From NCBI RefSeq assembly GCF_007748035.1, contig NZ_CP036278.1, positions 4,092,001 to 4,156,000 of the forward strand: a stretch of 64,000 nucleotides of DNA, written 5' to 3'. How positions within the stretch are numbered: the stretch's first letter is position 1; each line of letters begins with the position of its first letter. This document shows positions 9,301 to 18,700 of the stretch, piece after piece. The notes beneath the pieces are model-generated. The model was not told the origin of the DNA. It saw nothing but the letters and a program-made list of their open reading frames with translations, and did no database searches. The position numbers were made by a program, and so were the translations under genes. Origin of the DNA: Aeoliella mucimassa (lineage in GTDB: Bacteria; Planctomycetota; Planctomycetia; Pirellulales; Lacipirellulaceae).

Positions 9301-9936
9301 GCGAGCCTAGTCTATACTTTGTTGTTCAACATTCGACGGATCGTCTCCTACCAGCGACCTATCACCAAGTGCACGCTTGAGTCTTCCACGGCTTCAAGAT
9401 TCTTCTCCACCGGAACCAAGGTGGAATCGCTGACCATCACATAACTTCGCGCCGGCAGGTCAAGGGCAGGTGTACCGCTCACGCCGAGCAGTTCCTCCCA
9501 GCGGGTCATCAGCAGACTATTACTGGCTAACGAATCTTCGTAAGAAACACCGTTCCTACGATAGTATCGATAGCGACGATTGCCCGACCACAATATCGAG
9601 GATCCATCTACCGAGTCTAATCCGGCAGGTAGTTGCGGCTCCCGATCACGGAGGGTCTTGCGCAGCAGCGTCACTGCTTTAGTTCGGTCGATCTTGCTGA
9701 GCGAAAACACTTCGCCGGTGGGGGTGTTCTCGGCCGAGTACCAATCGCCCTCGTCGTCTTGCACAAGCACCAGTTCGGCACCATGCTGAAAACTGCTCTC
9801 CGCACGCGGCTTGCTTCCGAGTCGCACTTCGAGTTTCTCGGCTACTTTCTTTGGCTCAACGACTAAGAACTGGGTTGGAGTGCGCGAACTCAACCACCCC
9901 TTGGTCAACCGCTGCTCTCCCTCCTGCCATTCGATC

Positions 9937-10971
9937 GGCCTTGTTGAACAATTAGTCACAAACCTCCGTAAAAACTAACGTGGAATGGAACCACGTACCT
10001 TTTTTACGGAGATCGAACATGGCTACGAAAGAAAAACGAACCTACAAAGTCACGAACTGGAAGGAGTATAACAAGTCGCTCATCGAGCGTGGAAACATCA
10101 CTATTTGGTTTAGCGACGAGGCGTTGGAGAACTGGGAACATCCTAACGACCAGACAAAAGTCGGTCGCCCTTTTGTCTTCAGCGATACGGCGATCGAGTG
10201 CTTGCTGACGATTCGCGAACTGCTGAAACTTCCCTATCGGCAGACTGAGGGATTCGGCCGCTCGCTGGTGGCGATGTTGGGCGTCGAGGCAGCGATTCCC
10301 AATTATTCTTCGCTCGCCAAGCGAGCCAGCAAGCTGAATGTTTCGCTCGATATCGCTAACAAGAGGGGCGACATCGATATCGTGGTGGATAGCACCGGCA
10401 TGAAAGTGTTTGGCGAGGGCGAATGGAAGATGCGGACGCATGGCAAGTCGAAGCGGCGGACATGGCGGAAGCTGCATTTGTCGGTGAATCCTGACACCCG
10501 CGAGATTGTGGCGGAGATTTTGACCGAGAACAGTTGCCACGATGCCGATGCGGTTCCCGAAATGCTGGAGCAGGTGGAGCAGCCCGTAAAAAAGTTTCAC
10601 GGCGACGGTAGTTACGACAAGTGGAAGGTTTATGAAGGGCTGGAATCCGAAGGCATTGAGCCGGTGATTCCGCCGCAGCACAACGCCAAGATCAAACAAC
10701 ATGGCAACTCTGCGGAGGAGCCTTTGCCCCGGGACGAGGCAATTCGTCAGATTCGACGCAAGGGGCGTAGGAGTTGGAAAGAGGAAGTGGGCTATCATCG
10801 TAGAAGCTTGGCGGAAACGACCATGTACCGAGTGAAACAAAGCTTTGGGAGCCATCTCAAAAACCGAGTATTCGAAAACCAACAAACGGAAGCCCGCTTG
10901 CGCTGTAAAATCATCAATCAATTCACCCAACTCGGGCTTCCACAGTTCGAGTGGAGTTAGTCAACAAGGCC
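9937..10971 (+). mobile_element. IS5-family (IS903-type) insertion sequence, copy 1
   Basis: 1035 bp bounded by inverted ends GGCCTTGTTGA and its complement TCAACAAGGCC, flanked by 9-bp direct repeats CATTCGATC at 9928-9936 and 10972-10980. End sequence and 9-bp duplication are those known for the IS903 group of IS5. It contains one transposase gene. A second copy in the same orientation lies at 48139-49173 at a constant offset of 38202 bp, with identical translation and no base difference noticed by eye, indicating recent transposition. Confidence 0.95.
10019..10960 (+). CDS. IS5-family (IS903-type) transposase
   Basis: 313 residues from the ATG at 10019, which follows a GGAG ribosome site by about 8 bases; the frame is open from 9980 but that start lies in the IS end. 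It begins with the family-typical WKEYNKSLIERGNITIWF, and has the DDE elements: D in VVDSTGMKVFG, D in HGDGSYDK and E in the C-terminal SLAETTMYRVK region (YHRRSLAETTMYR matches the Y-2-R-3-E-6-K signature). It catalyses cut-and-paste transposition of its own element. The frame is intact. Confidence 0.95.
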   Translation: MATKEKRTYKVTNWKEYNKSLIERGNITIWFSDEALENWEHPNDQTKVGRPFVFSDTAIECLLTIRELLKLPYRQTEGFGRSLVAMLGVEAAIPNYSSLAKRASKLNVSLDIANKRGDIDIVVDSTGMKVFGEGEWKMRTHGKSKRRTWRKLHLSVNPDTREIVAEILTENSCHDADAVPEMLEQVEQPVKKFHGDGSYDKWKVYEGLESEGIEPVIPPQHNAKIKQHGNSAEEPLPRDEAIRQIRRKGRRSWKEEVGYHRRSLAETTMYRVKQSFGSHLKNRVFENQQTEARLRCKIINQFTQLGLPQFEWS

Positions 10972-12559
10972 CATTCGATCGCAGAGTTCTTGTAATTGTA
11001 ACCGCTCGAGTAGCCCGCTCCATTGTCTGGCTCGATGACGTAAACGGCCGCCTGATCCGAAAATGCGAGTCCATTACTCGGCGCGAAGGCGGCGTAATAC
11101 GACAGGCGGTTCCAAGTAGTGGCCTGATCTTGTTGTTGGTCGATCAAGGTGATCGATTGAGCTCGCATTCTTGTACTAAATCCGTCGGCCAGAAAACCGT
11201 AAGCCAACAAACAAGCGGTTACCAGAAAAGCCGCAGCGGGAACGGTTACCACCATCAGATGCAATCGCCCCGCTCGCCGTAGCAGCCAGTAATTGAGCGG
11301 ACCAATCGCGATCACAAACAAGGTGATGAGCACCTGGAAGCTAATGACCGGGGCAAGTCCCACACCGGGGATCAGCCAATTATTAAAGTCGTAGTTCGCG
11401 TATCCCGGCACTAAACCATGTCGGCGTGACCAGATATTGCTGGTCAGCTCATTGGACCCTGACTCGCGGAACCCCTGTTCGATGCTACTTTGATCATAAT
11501 AATTTGTGTCGAATGCAACGACCTTGCCCCAGCCATAACGTCGCTGGACAAACCAATCCTTGGAGAGCTTACCAAAGGGTTTGGCCGAAGGATCCGATGG
11601 CGTTAGCCGGGCTTGCTGTTCCGCCCCGTAGTCTTGCATCAGCGCCTGCCCTCCCGCATTCTGCAGATTCTGCGGGAGAAACGCATAACTCCAGTAGCGT
11701 TCGGACGCAGGGAGTCTGCGATCGGGCTCAAAAACATCCGTCGACTCATCGGCCGGCCAACCGAACAACGGATTGACTTCGCTTGCCAGCTGAGAGGTTT
11801 CGCCGGTTTGTTTGAGCCAGAGTTCTCCGCCTGCGTGGATCCAGGTGAGCAACGCCTGATACTGCTCGGTGCTGTTTTCCTTGAGATCGCTCAGCTCGCT
11901 CAGGCTGAGCACCACCTGATCATAGGGAGTGAAATCGAGCCAGTGCTCTGGCAACTCTCGGGAAACGCGTGTGTAATCGATACCCTCATTTTTAATCTGA
12001 TTGATTGTCCCTAATCGAAATCCTGAAGAGTTACTTATAGCATGGAGCTGAAGGATCGCCATGTCCTCCCAGCGACTATGCATTTGGTTGTTGTTGTATT
12101 CTGGGCGATCGATCGGACAACTTAGTTCGCGGTCCAGCTGGCCGTCGATGAACACGTCCCACCAATAAACGGTCCACTCCTCCATCTGCGGCACACGCAA
12201 GTCTAGCGTCGCCGACATGGCACCCGCTGGGAGCACGCCCTGATCAATCACAGTCATTGATTGCCGGCGGTAGTCGTAGTCGCTCACCCTGGCGACGACT
12301 TTGAACTCGATGTCGCTAGCCGCTGGTTTCGAGGTTTGCAACGTCCCAATCAGTCGGCGATAGCCAAACTGTCCGCCCCCCAGCCCGTCGTCGGCAAGTT
12401 CGAAAACCATGCCGGAGGCCTTCGAAGTGCCCCGCGTAGGTCGGCGGAAAACGGTTTGATTCGCCATCGCCTGGCCGAGCGACTCCTCCACGCAGCAGAC
12501 AACCACCACCAGGAGGAGTAAAATGCGGCAAATCGAGTTTTGGGCAATCCGAAGCAAGG

Positions 12560-12859
12560 CTATTCCTGGGCTGATGATTCGCCAACCGTGGTGGATGGTT
12601 CGGCTGTTGGACGAGTAGTGGGATAGTGACCACCGGTTGCTTGCTGCAGATTCTGACCAAGAACAAGGCGGGCGAACAGCGAGATAACCCCGTAGAATAG
12701 GATGTACATGAGCCAGCAGACCGCCAGGCTACATACCCCCACGGTAAAGGCGATCGCCCAAGGAGCCCCCTGCACCCCCTGCCCTGCGACCAAGGCAATC
12801 ATAGCCACCAGTGCGGCGAGATAGAGCACGGTTCGCATCGAATAACGAGGAAGCATCAT
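12560..12859 (-). CDS. Small membrane protein of unknown function
   Basis: 99 residues with two clear hydrophobic helices near residues 10-27 and 33-65 (the second long enough to be two segments), and a hydrophilic Thr/Ser/Pro-rich C-terminus. I do not recognise a family. It ends 2 bp before the TTG start of the interrupted membrane-protein gene and is the first gene of the minus-strand ABC operon, so it probably works with that exporter. The ATG at 12859 could be replaced by the second ATG one codon later. Confidence 0.6.
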   Translation of the reverse strand: MMLPRYSMRTVLYLAALVAMIALVAGQGVQGAPWAIAFTVGVCSLAVCWLMYILFYGVISLFARLVLGQNLQQATGGHYPTTRPTAEPSTTVGESSAQE

Positions 12860-13023
12860 GACTGCAATGGGAGAATAATAGGTACTTTGATTTCAACGCC
12901 TGGCCGGAAGCTACAAGTATCACGCATCGCCCCTGACGATGCCACAGGCAGAACCACATTTTTATCGCGATCGTTCCCTATTTCTAACGTTCGCTAGAAC
13001 CAAATTTATTGCTGAGTGTAATC

Positions 13024-15729
13024 ATGCAGTTGCGTGCTTTTAACCAATTCGCCGCAAGTTGGCAAATCTTGCCCAAGCTCTTACTGGTTTTGTTCGCCAT
13101 CGCCGGCCTGGGCGACGCCCGCTGCCAGGCGGACATTGAGGTCGAGCTCTTCTCCGGGCAACCGCTCGGAATCGGTCGGGTGAAGGTCGATTTGCCGAGC
13201 GTCGCCGACGGGGCGCCTGCGGTCGACCAGAGCTTTACCATTACCGACCCTGCGGGGCGGGTGCTCTACCCGGCCCAAGAGAAAAAGCGGGCGCGTAAGG
13301 TGCTGAACAACCTGCTGGGGCTCAAACTGCCAGAGAAGCTGACCTACTACTTCTGGTTCACCGGCGACACGCCGCTCGAGCTCGACATCTACGCCCCGCA
13401 CCACGTTCGCGTCACCGCCCAGCCGCGGTTCGATCAACGGGAGTATCAGAAGACGCTCGAAGACTGGTGGAAGCAATACATTGCGATGTACACCAAAGTC
13501 TACCAAGAAGCCGAGTACCCGATCGGCGTGCAAACCTATCTGACCGCCATGTGGTCGGCCCGCTTGAGCCAGCCGATGCCAAAGCTCGAAGGCTTCTTGA
13601 TTCGCGAACACGAACAGGGCGGCACCGCCACCGGCAAGCTGATCGCCGACGAAGCGTATCGCGCTTCGGTGCTTCGCGACTTGATGCTCGGCGCGGCCGA
13701 CGATCCCTCGGCCACTCAGCCACTGCCAGAGCACGCGGTGCCGGTGGCCACGGCCGCCCCCCCTGCCCTCGGCGGCGAGATCGCCATCGAGCCAATCGCG
13801 TCGTACGTGCCGGAAGAGTGTTTCTACATTCGCTTCGGCACCTTTACCAACTACTTGTGGTTCCGCGACTTCATCGGTCGCTGGCGGGGCGACCTCGGCA
13901 ACATGCTCATCCAGCGAAGCATCCGCCGCAGCAGTACCGACGCTATCTCGAAACGGCTGGCCCTTAAAGAGTCGAAGGTCGCCGAAATCCTTGGTCCGCA
14001 AGTGATCGAAGACATTGCAATCGTGGGACTCGATCCTTACTTCGCCGACGGCGCCGCGGTCGGTGTGTTGTTCCAGGCGAAGAACAGCTTCCTGCTCGGC
14101 ACCAGCTTGTCGCAACAGCGTTCGGCCGCCGCGAAAGAAGTCTCCGGTGCGACCAACGAGCAAGTCACCATCGCCGGGCAGAAGGTGTCGCTCCTCTCGT
14201 CGCCCGACGGTTCGCTCCGCTCCTACTACGTTACGGCCGACAACTACCACTTTGTCTGCAGCTCGGCCGCGCTGGTCGAGCGGTTCCTGGCCGCTGCCAA
14301 GGGGGAGCGTCCGCTCGCCGCCGCTACCGATTTTCAAGTCGCCCGGATGCGGTACCCAGCTAGCGACGACAATCGCGCGTTCGTCCACGTGTCGAGCGCG
14401 TTCCTCACGAACCTGACCAGCCCTGCGTATCGCATCGAACTCGACCGCCGACTGCGGTCGCTGCAAGCCGAGCGGGCGACGCGACTCGCTTACCTGGCGG
14501 CCGAACAGGAAGGATTGCCGCACGAGACGATCGACGACCTGGCCGCGGGGGCGTTTGTGCCACGCGACATTGGGCAGCGTGCCGACGGCGCTCAGTGGCT
14601 CACCGACAATCAGGGACGCACCTATGAGTCAGTGCGAGGGTATCGTGGCAACTGGTTGCCGATGGCCGACAACCTGCCGACCACCTGCACCGCTGGCGAG
14701 CGGGCGCGGTACGAGCAATTTGCCGCGCAGGTAACGAGCGAGGTCGCCAGTTTGGTACCGCTCTCGGTTGCGGTCGCGGGTAGCGAGCCTGCGCCGGGCG
14801 TCGAGCGAATCGCAATCGACGTTCACTTGCAGCGTTATTCGGTGAGCAACCTGGCCTCGTTTGCCAAGAAGCTAGGCGATCCTTCGCCGGCTCGTCTGGC
14901 ACCCATCGCGGGCGACGTCGCTGCTGCCGAGGTGGTACTCACCGGCATGATGGGCAGCAACGAACCGTTGCACCTGTTCGCAGGCCTGCGTGATGGTCCG
15001 GTGCCGCTGGTGGTCGAGCGTGGTTCGCTGGAACTGGCGACCTCCATCATGGATGGCATCGAAGGATACATCGGCAGCTATCCGAAACCGCAGTTCCTCG
15101 AACGCATGCTGCCAGTGCGAATGTCGCCGTACGACAGCCAAGGCTACTCGCGCGGCGTCGGATTGTTCGATCTTTGGTTTCGTCGCACCGACGACTTCTT
15201 GCTGATATCGTTCAAGCAAAATGTGCTGTTCGAAGTCGGCAATCAACTGGCCATGGTGCCAGCCGAACGCCCCGCCCAGGCGTGGGTCATGCTTCGCGAT
15301 TTGGTCGGCACCAAGTACGAGCAGGTGGTCACGTCGTACGCTTATGCACGCACCCGCGATACGTCGGCCAGCGGTAGCCGGTTCATGAACTCGCTACTCG
15401 AGCAACTACACGTCGCTCCCCCAGCGGCACACGAGTTGGCCAACGAACTGGTAGGCGGCGAGTTCATCTGCCCGCTCGGCGGAGAGTACCAACTGATGGC
15501 CACCCCTGCAGGGCGCGAGGTGTGGGCTTCCACCGCGGCGGCACCGAACAACTTGTTCCTGCTCACCGAGATCCCCCCCGGCTACCAGTTTCCACTGCTC
15601 ACCTGGTTCCGCGGTATGACCGCCGAGCTACTTCGCGACGAGGATACCCTCACGCTGTCGATGCTGGTCGACATCAGCAAGGCAGATTTTGCCGGAGAGA
15701 TCGTCCCCCCACCCCCGCCGGGCAACTAA
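13024..15729 (+). CDS. Large secreted protein of unknown function
   Basis: 901 residues from the ATG at 13024; the frame is open from a TTG at 13009, but MQLRAFNQF gives a normal signal peptide with a hydrophobic core LLLVLFAIAGL and a likely cut before QADIEV. After a beta-rich N-terminal domain the chain is an alpha/beta polypeptide without repeats, membrane helices or metal motifs I can identify. It ends with PPPPPGN. No enzyme signature is visible, so function is unknown; an envelope or periplasmic location is inferred from the signal. Gene quality is high: strong G/C third-position bias throughout. Confidence 0.8.
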   Translation: MQLRAFNQFAASWQILPKLLLVLFAIAGLGDARCQADIEVELFSGQPLGIGRVKVDLPSVADGAPAVDQSFTITDPAGRVLYPAQEKKRARKVLNNLLGLKLPEKLTYYFWFTGDTPLELDIYAPHHVRVTAQPRFDQREYQKTLEDWWKQYIAMYTKVYQEAEYPIGVQTYLTAMWSARLSQPMPKLEGFLIREHEQGGTATGKLIADEAYRASVLRDLMLGAADDPSATQPLPEHAVPVATAAPPALGGEIAIEPIASYVPEECFYIRFGTFTNYLWFRDFIGRWRGDLGNMLIQRSIRRSSTDAISKRLALKESKVAEILGPQVIEDIAIVGLDPYFADGAAVGVLFQAKNSFLLGTSLSQQRSAAAKEVSGATNEQVTIAGQKVSLLSSPDGSLRSYYVTADNYHFVCSSAALVERFLAAAKGERPLAAATDFQVARMRYPASDDNRAFVHVSSAFLTNLTSPAYRIELDRRLRSLQAERATRLAYLAAEQEGLPHETIDDLAAGAFVPRDIGQRADGAQWLTDNQGRTYESVRGYRGNWLPMADNLPTTCTAGERARYEQFAAQVTSEVASLVPLSVAVAGSEPAPGVERIAIDVHLQRYSVSNLASFAKKLGDPSPARLAPIAGDVAAAEVVLTGMMGSNEPLHLFAGLRDGPVPLVVERGSLELATSIMDGIEGYIGSYPKPQFLERMLPVRMSPYDSQGYSRGVGLFDLWFRRTDDFLLISFKQNVLFEVGNQLAMVPAERPAQAWVMLRDLVGTKYEQVVTSYAYARTRDTSASGSRFMNSLLEQLHVAPPAAHELANELVGGEFICPLGGEYQLMATPAGREVWASTAAAPNNLFLLTEIPPGYQFPLLTWFRGMTAELLRDEDTLTLSMLVDISKADFAGEIVPPPPPGN

Positions 15730-15773
15730 ATCGTGCGAGGGGGGGTACAGCAGCCATAGCGGGCTCGTATCGA

Positions 15774-16163
15774 CTAGCCGCTAATCTCTGATTCAATGCT
15801 GGCTTTTTTGTCCGCCGCGCGAAAGTAAACCACGGCCGATTTTTCCGCGGGCACCGTGGCCGACAAGTTGATTTGCGAAGCACCCTTCACTTCGGCCATC
15901 ACGAGATCGGTCGGCTTACCGAGGGTGATCATTCGGGTGACTTCGTCGAAGTCGTCTTCCAGAAAGAAGTACACATCAATCGGAGCGTCTGCAGTTGCCG
16001 TGACGGTGATCGTGCGATCGCTGCTGATTCCGTCGATATAGACTTCCTGGATGTCCTCGCCTGTTGGATCGAGGGTGAATGTCCGCGTGTCGCTAAAGCG
16101 GGCCTGGCAGCCAGCCATCACTACGATCACAAACAACGGCAACCACGCTTTCCACGACATCAT
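15774..16163 (-). CDS. Small lipoprotein of unknown function
   Basis: 129 residues with a lipoprotein signal peptide (hydrophobic LPLFVIVVMAGC; the Cys is the predicted lipidation site, about residue 19). The mature part is a single beta-sandwich-like domain with alternating Thr/Val strands. No family recognised. Its start overlaps the lipA stop (ATGA at 16160-16163), so it is probably co-transcribed with lipA; whether this has functional meaning is unclear. It converges with the large secreted protein gene, leaving 44 bp between stops. Confidence 0.7.
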   Translation of the reverse strand: MMSWKAWLPLFVIVVMAGCQARFSDTRTFTLDPTGEDIQEVYIDGISSDRTITVTATADAPIDVYFFLEDDFDEVTRMITLGKPTDLVMAEVKGASQINLSATVPAEKSAVVYFRAADKKASIESEISG

Positions 16164-17086
16164 TGCTTCGCCCTTTCGTTAGCAGCAGCTAATAATTCGC
16201 CAGCGCGGAACGAGCTGCGAACCATGGGTCCGGCTGCCGCTTCGGCGAATCCCAATTCACGTGCTTCGTGTTTCCAAGCTTCAAACTGTTCGGGGGTCAC
16301 GTACCGATCGACCGGCAAGTACCGCTCGCCCGGTCGGCCGGGAGCCAGGTACTGGCCGAGCGTCAGCAGATCGACATCCGCTGTGCGGAGCCGCTGCATC
16401 GCTTCGGTGATCTCGCGGTCGGTCTCGCCGAGCCCAACCATCAGGCTGCTCTTGGTCACCATGTCGGGGCGCAGTTGCTTCGCGCGGCGGAGCACTTCGA
16501 GCGACAACTCGAACGACGCTCGTGGGTCGCGAACCGTGGAGTCGAGTCGCTCGACGCATTCGACATTGTGAGCGAACACATCCAGATTGAGACCCATCAG
16601 CAGATGCTCGAGGGCTTGCCAGTTGCCAGCCAGGTCGCTCGACAATAGCTCGATCGATACTTTGGGAGCCCGCTCGCGAACCGCTTCCACGCACCGACGA
16701 TAGTGATCGGCCCCGCCGTCCGGCAGGTCGTCGCGATTCACCACGGTGATCACCACGTGGGACAGGTGCATGCTCGCTACCGCGGCGGCTAACTGCTCCG
16801 GCTCATTTGGATCAGGCGGTTCCGGCGCGCGTAGTGTTTGCACCGAGCAGAACCGGCACCCGCGGGTGCACTCTTTGCCAGCAATCATGAACGTGGCGTC
16901 GCCGCGGCCCCAGCAATCGTTCAGATTCGGGCACTTGGCCTCTTCGCACACGGTATGCAGACCACCGCCATCGACGGTGCCGCGAGTACGATTAAACACG
17001 GCCAGCGCTTCGCCCGAAGGGGGTTGCGCGCGGAGCCACTCCGGCAAGCGGGGGCGGGTAACAATAGGTAGGCTGTTGTTCGACAT
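16160..17086 (-). CDS. lipA: Lipoyl synthase
   Basis: 308 residues from the ATG at 17086 (a GTG six codons upstream is also in frame). It carries both iron-sulfur motifs of LipA: C-x4-C-x5-C in CEEAKCPNLNDCW and the radical-SAM C-x3-C-x2-C in CTRGCRFC. Further LipA signatures are SSLMVGLGETDREI and LGQYLAPG. The enzyme inserts two sulfurs into the octanoyl chain on lipoyl domains of pyruvate and 2-oxoglutarate dehydrogenases and the glycine cleavage system, using S-adenosylmethionine. It is followed by a lipoprotein gene with a 4-bp overlap. Confidence 0.96.
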   Translation of the reverse strand: MSNNSLPIVTRPRLPEWLRAQPPSGEALAVFNRTRGTVDGGGLHTVCEEAKCPNLNDCWGRGDATFMIAGKECTRGCRFCSVQTLRAPEPPDPNEPEQLAAAVASMHLSHVVITVVNRDDLPDGGADHYRRCVEAVRERAPKVSIELLSSDLAGNWQALEHLLMGLNLDVFAHNVECVERLDSTVRDPRASFELSLEVLRRAKQLRPDMVTKSSLMVGLGETDREITEAMQRLRTADVDLLTLGQYLAPGRPGERYLPVDRYVTPEQFEAWKHEARELGFAEAAAGPMVRSSFRAGELLAAANERAKQ

Positions 17087-17248
17087 GCCAATAGTATAAG
17101 TCACCTGCCGAACTCCACCAACAGCCCAAGCCGGGCGAAGGCGACCCGAAACTCCCCTTTTTCCGCAGGGCCACGGCCTTGCCGAACAAAGTCGGCCCAG
17201 GCCGTGCTCCTACGTTGGTGGGCAAAATCGGTTGTCCGCGACCGACTA

Positions 17249-18190
17249 CTAACCGGCCAGGCCTTCGAACAGCGGGGTCGACAGGTACCGCTCGCCCAGG
17301 CTGCACATGATGGTGACGATGCGTTTGCCTTTGTACTCGGGCTTGGCGGCAATCTTGGCCGCCGCACACATGTTAGCGCCGCTGGAGATGCCCGCCATGA
17401 TGCCCTCTTCCTTCGCCAGACGACGCGACCACTGGAAGGCCTCTTCGTTGCTGACGGTAATCACTTCGTCGATGAGCGAAGTATCGAGGTTGCCTGGGAT
17501 GAATCCGGCACCGATGCCTTGAATCTTGTGCGAGCCAGGCTGACCACCCGAGATCACAGGCGAATCGACCGGCTCCACGGCAATCGCCTTGAATTCGGGA
17601 TTCATCTTCTTCAGGTAACGCGAGGTACCAGTGATGGTGCCACCGGTGCCGACGCCGGCGACGATCACGTCGATGTCGTGGCCCGAGTCTTCCCAAATCT
17701 CCGGGCCGGTGGTCGCTTCGTGAATCGCCGGGTTGGCTGGATTCTCGAACTGCTGCGGCATGAACGTGTTCTCGCCCTGCTCTACCAGTTGCTGCGCCCG
17801 GCTAATGGCCCCCTTCATGCCATCGGCGGCGGGAGTCAGTTCCAAACTGGCACCCAGCGCCCGCAACAGCACTCGGCGTTCCATCGACATGCTCTCGGGC
17901 ATGGTGAGCGTCAACTTGTAGCCCTTAGCTGCACAGACAAAAGCCAGGGCGATGCCGGTGTTGCCACTGGTGGGCTCAATAATATGGGTGCCAGCGGTGA
18001 TCTTGCCATTGCGCTCGCCGGCTTCGATCATGGCTGCGCCGATACGATCTTTCACGCTGTTGAGGGGTTGGAAAAACTCGCACTTGGCGAACACGGTCGC
18101 ATGGTCGGCAGGAACCAAGCGATTGATTTTGATCATCGGAGTATCGCCAATGCACTGAGCGGCGTTGTCGTAAACTCGTTGGCGTGGCAT
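17249..18190 (-). CDS. cysK: Cysteine synthase A (O-acetylserine sulfhydrylase)
   Basis: 313 residues, full family length. The PLP lysine lies in LNSVKDRIG (about residue 44), the substrate loop is PTSGNTGIAL (about 71-80) and the phosphate-binding loop is AGVGTGGTITG (about 177-187). These are classical CysK features. It makes cysteine from O-acetylserine and sulfide. The gene stands alone; a 500-bp spacer upstream contains hairpin element A (18558-18700) in the same transcriptional direction about 370 bp before the start. Confidence 0.96.
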   Translation of the reverse strand: MPRQRVYDNAAQCIGDTPMIKINRLVPADHATVFAKCEFFQPLNSVKDRIGAAMIEAGERNGKITAGTHIIEPTSGNTGIALAFVCAAKGYKLTLTMPESMSMERRVLLRALGASLELTPAADGMKGAISRAQQLVEQGENTFMPQQFENPANPAIHEATTGPEIWEDSGHDIDVIVAGVGTGGTITGTSRYLKKMNPEFKAIAVEPVDSPVISGGQPGSHKIQGIGAGFIPGNLDTSLIDEVITVSNEEAFQWSRRLAKEEGIMAGISSGANMCAAAKIAAKPEYKGKRIVTIMCSLGERYLSTPLFEGLAG

Positions 18191-18557
18191 GGTAAAATCC
18201 TTTTCCTAACTGATCTAACTGGCCCAACATCGGCGAGGTGCTGTTTCTGGGCGAAACAAGAGGAGTGCTAGCTCCGAATTATCGGAGAAGCCTTCCAATG
18301 CGGCAACCCCGTCGACTATCTCATCGACACAAAGGCCCCTCCGACACATCGGGCTCTCTAATACATCTGATTCTTCGGCAGGTTGGGCTCTTCGACAAAC
18401 AAAGAGCGCACTTCCGCATTGTTTAGCAATCGGGAACTTTGCGATAGCAATTGGCCACCTAGTGCGGTCTAATATACACATGACCACCAACACCAATCGT
18501 GACCTTTGCACTCAGCATTCCCCAATCCGAAGGAATGCACCACCTGCTAGAGCCATC
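18191..18557. other. Intergenic spacer upstream of cysK
   Basis: About 370 bp with no convincing gene. It should hold the cysK promoter and leader on the minus strand, but I could not pick a reliable promoter by eye. A 98-codon open frame on the minus strand has no recognisable features. Confidence 0.4.
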
Positions 18558-18700
18558 GTTGTGCCCCCAGGGGGCAATTGAAGTTTTCACTTGCGACACT
18601 TCCCCCTACCGCAAACTGTTTTGCAGGAGCAAGTTACGACCACCAGGGTCGACGTAAGAATTGCCCCCACCGATCGTTTTTCGGCAAAGTGGGGGCAAAA
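18558..18700 (-). repeat. Dispersed hairpin element, copy A
   Basis: Read on the minus strand this is an 8-bp stem GCCCCCAC/GTGGGGGC (18663-18670 with 18689-18696) around a loop with a second small stem, then TTCTTACGTC, a variable middle of about 70 bp, and a 7+1+7 palindrome TGCCCCC-T-GGGGGCA (18562-18576) followed by CAAC. The same order and sequences occur at 27183-27327 on the plus strand. It lies upstream of cysK in the same direction. It could be a small RNA, a leader structure or a short non-autonomous repeat; no ORF is inside. Confidence 0.7.

Larger units (their letters stand above)
9348..12557 (-). pseudogene. Large secreted/membrane protein gene split by an IS5-family insertion
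   Basis: Two in-frame pieces flank the IS at 9937-10971. The N-terminal piece (12557 to 10981) has a signal peptide, beta-rich domains, a glutamine-amidotransferase-like region (YDQVVLSLSELSDL, WIHAGGELWL) and two membrane helices near its end. The C-terminal piece is 9348-9936. Deleting the IS and one copy of the 9-bp duplication CATTCGATC joins SAIEW to QEGEQRL with no frame change and gives 721 codons. The N-terminal piece now runs into the IS and stops at 10923; the C-terminal piece could restart from an ATG inside the IS end (9959). It sits between a small membrane protein gene and the ABC genes, so the exporter operon is probably damaged. Start is TTG at 12557. Confidence 0.85.

Noticed and set aside
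10004-10930. A long minus-strand frame (308 codons) inside each IS903-type copy, also at 48206-49132
   Set aside because: It is antisense to the clear transposase, has Leu/His-rich composition and no known domain; a shadow of the transposase codon bias.
13081-14523. 480-codon minus-strand frame opposite the large secreted protein
   Set aside because: Rich in Arg, Gly and Val, no domain; the plus-strand gene has a signal peptide and better codon use.
18215-18511. 98-codon minus-strand frame upstream of cysK
   Set aside because: No signal, domain or good ribosome site; it overlaps the expected cysK leader.
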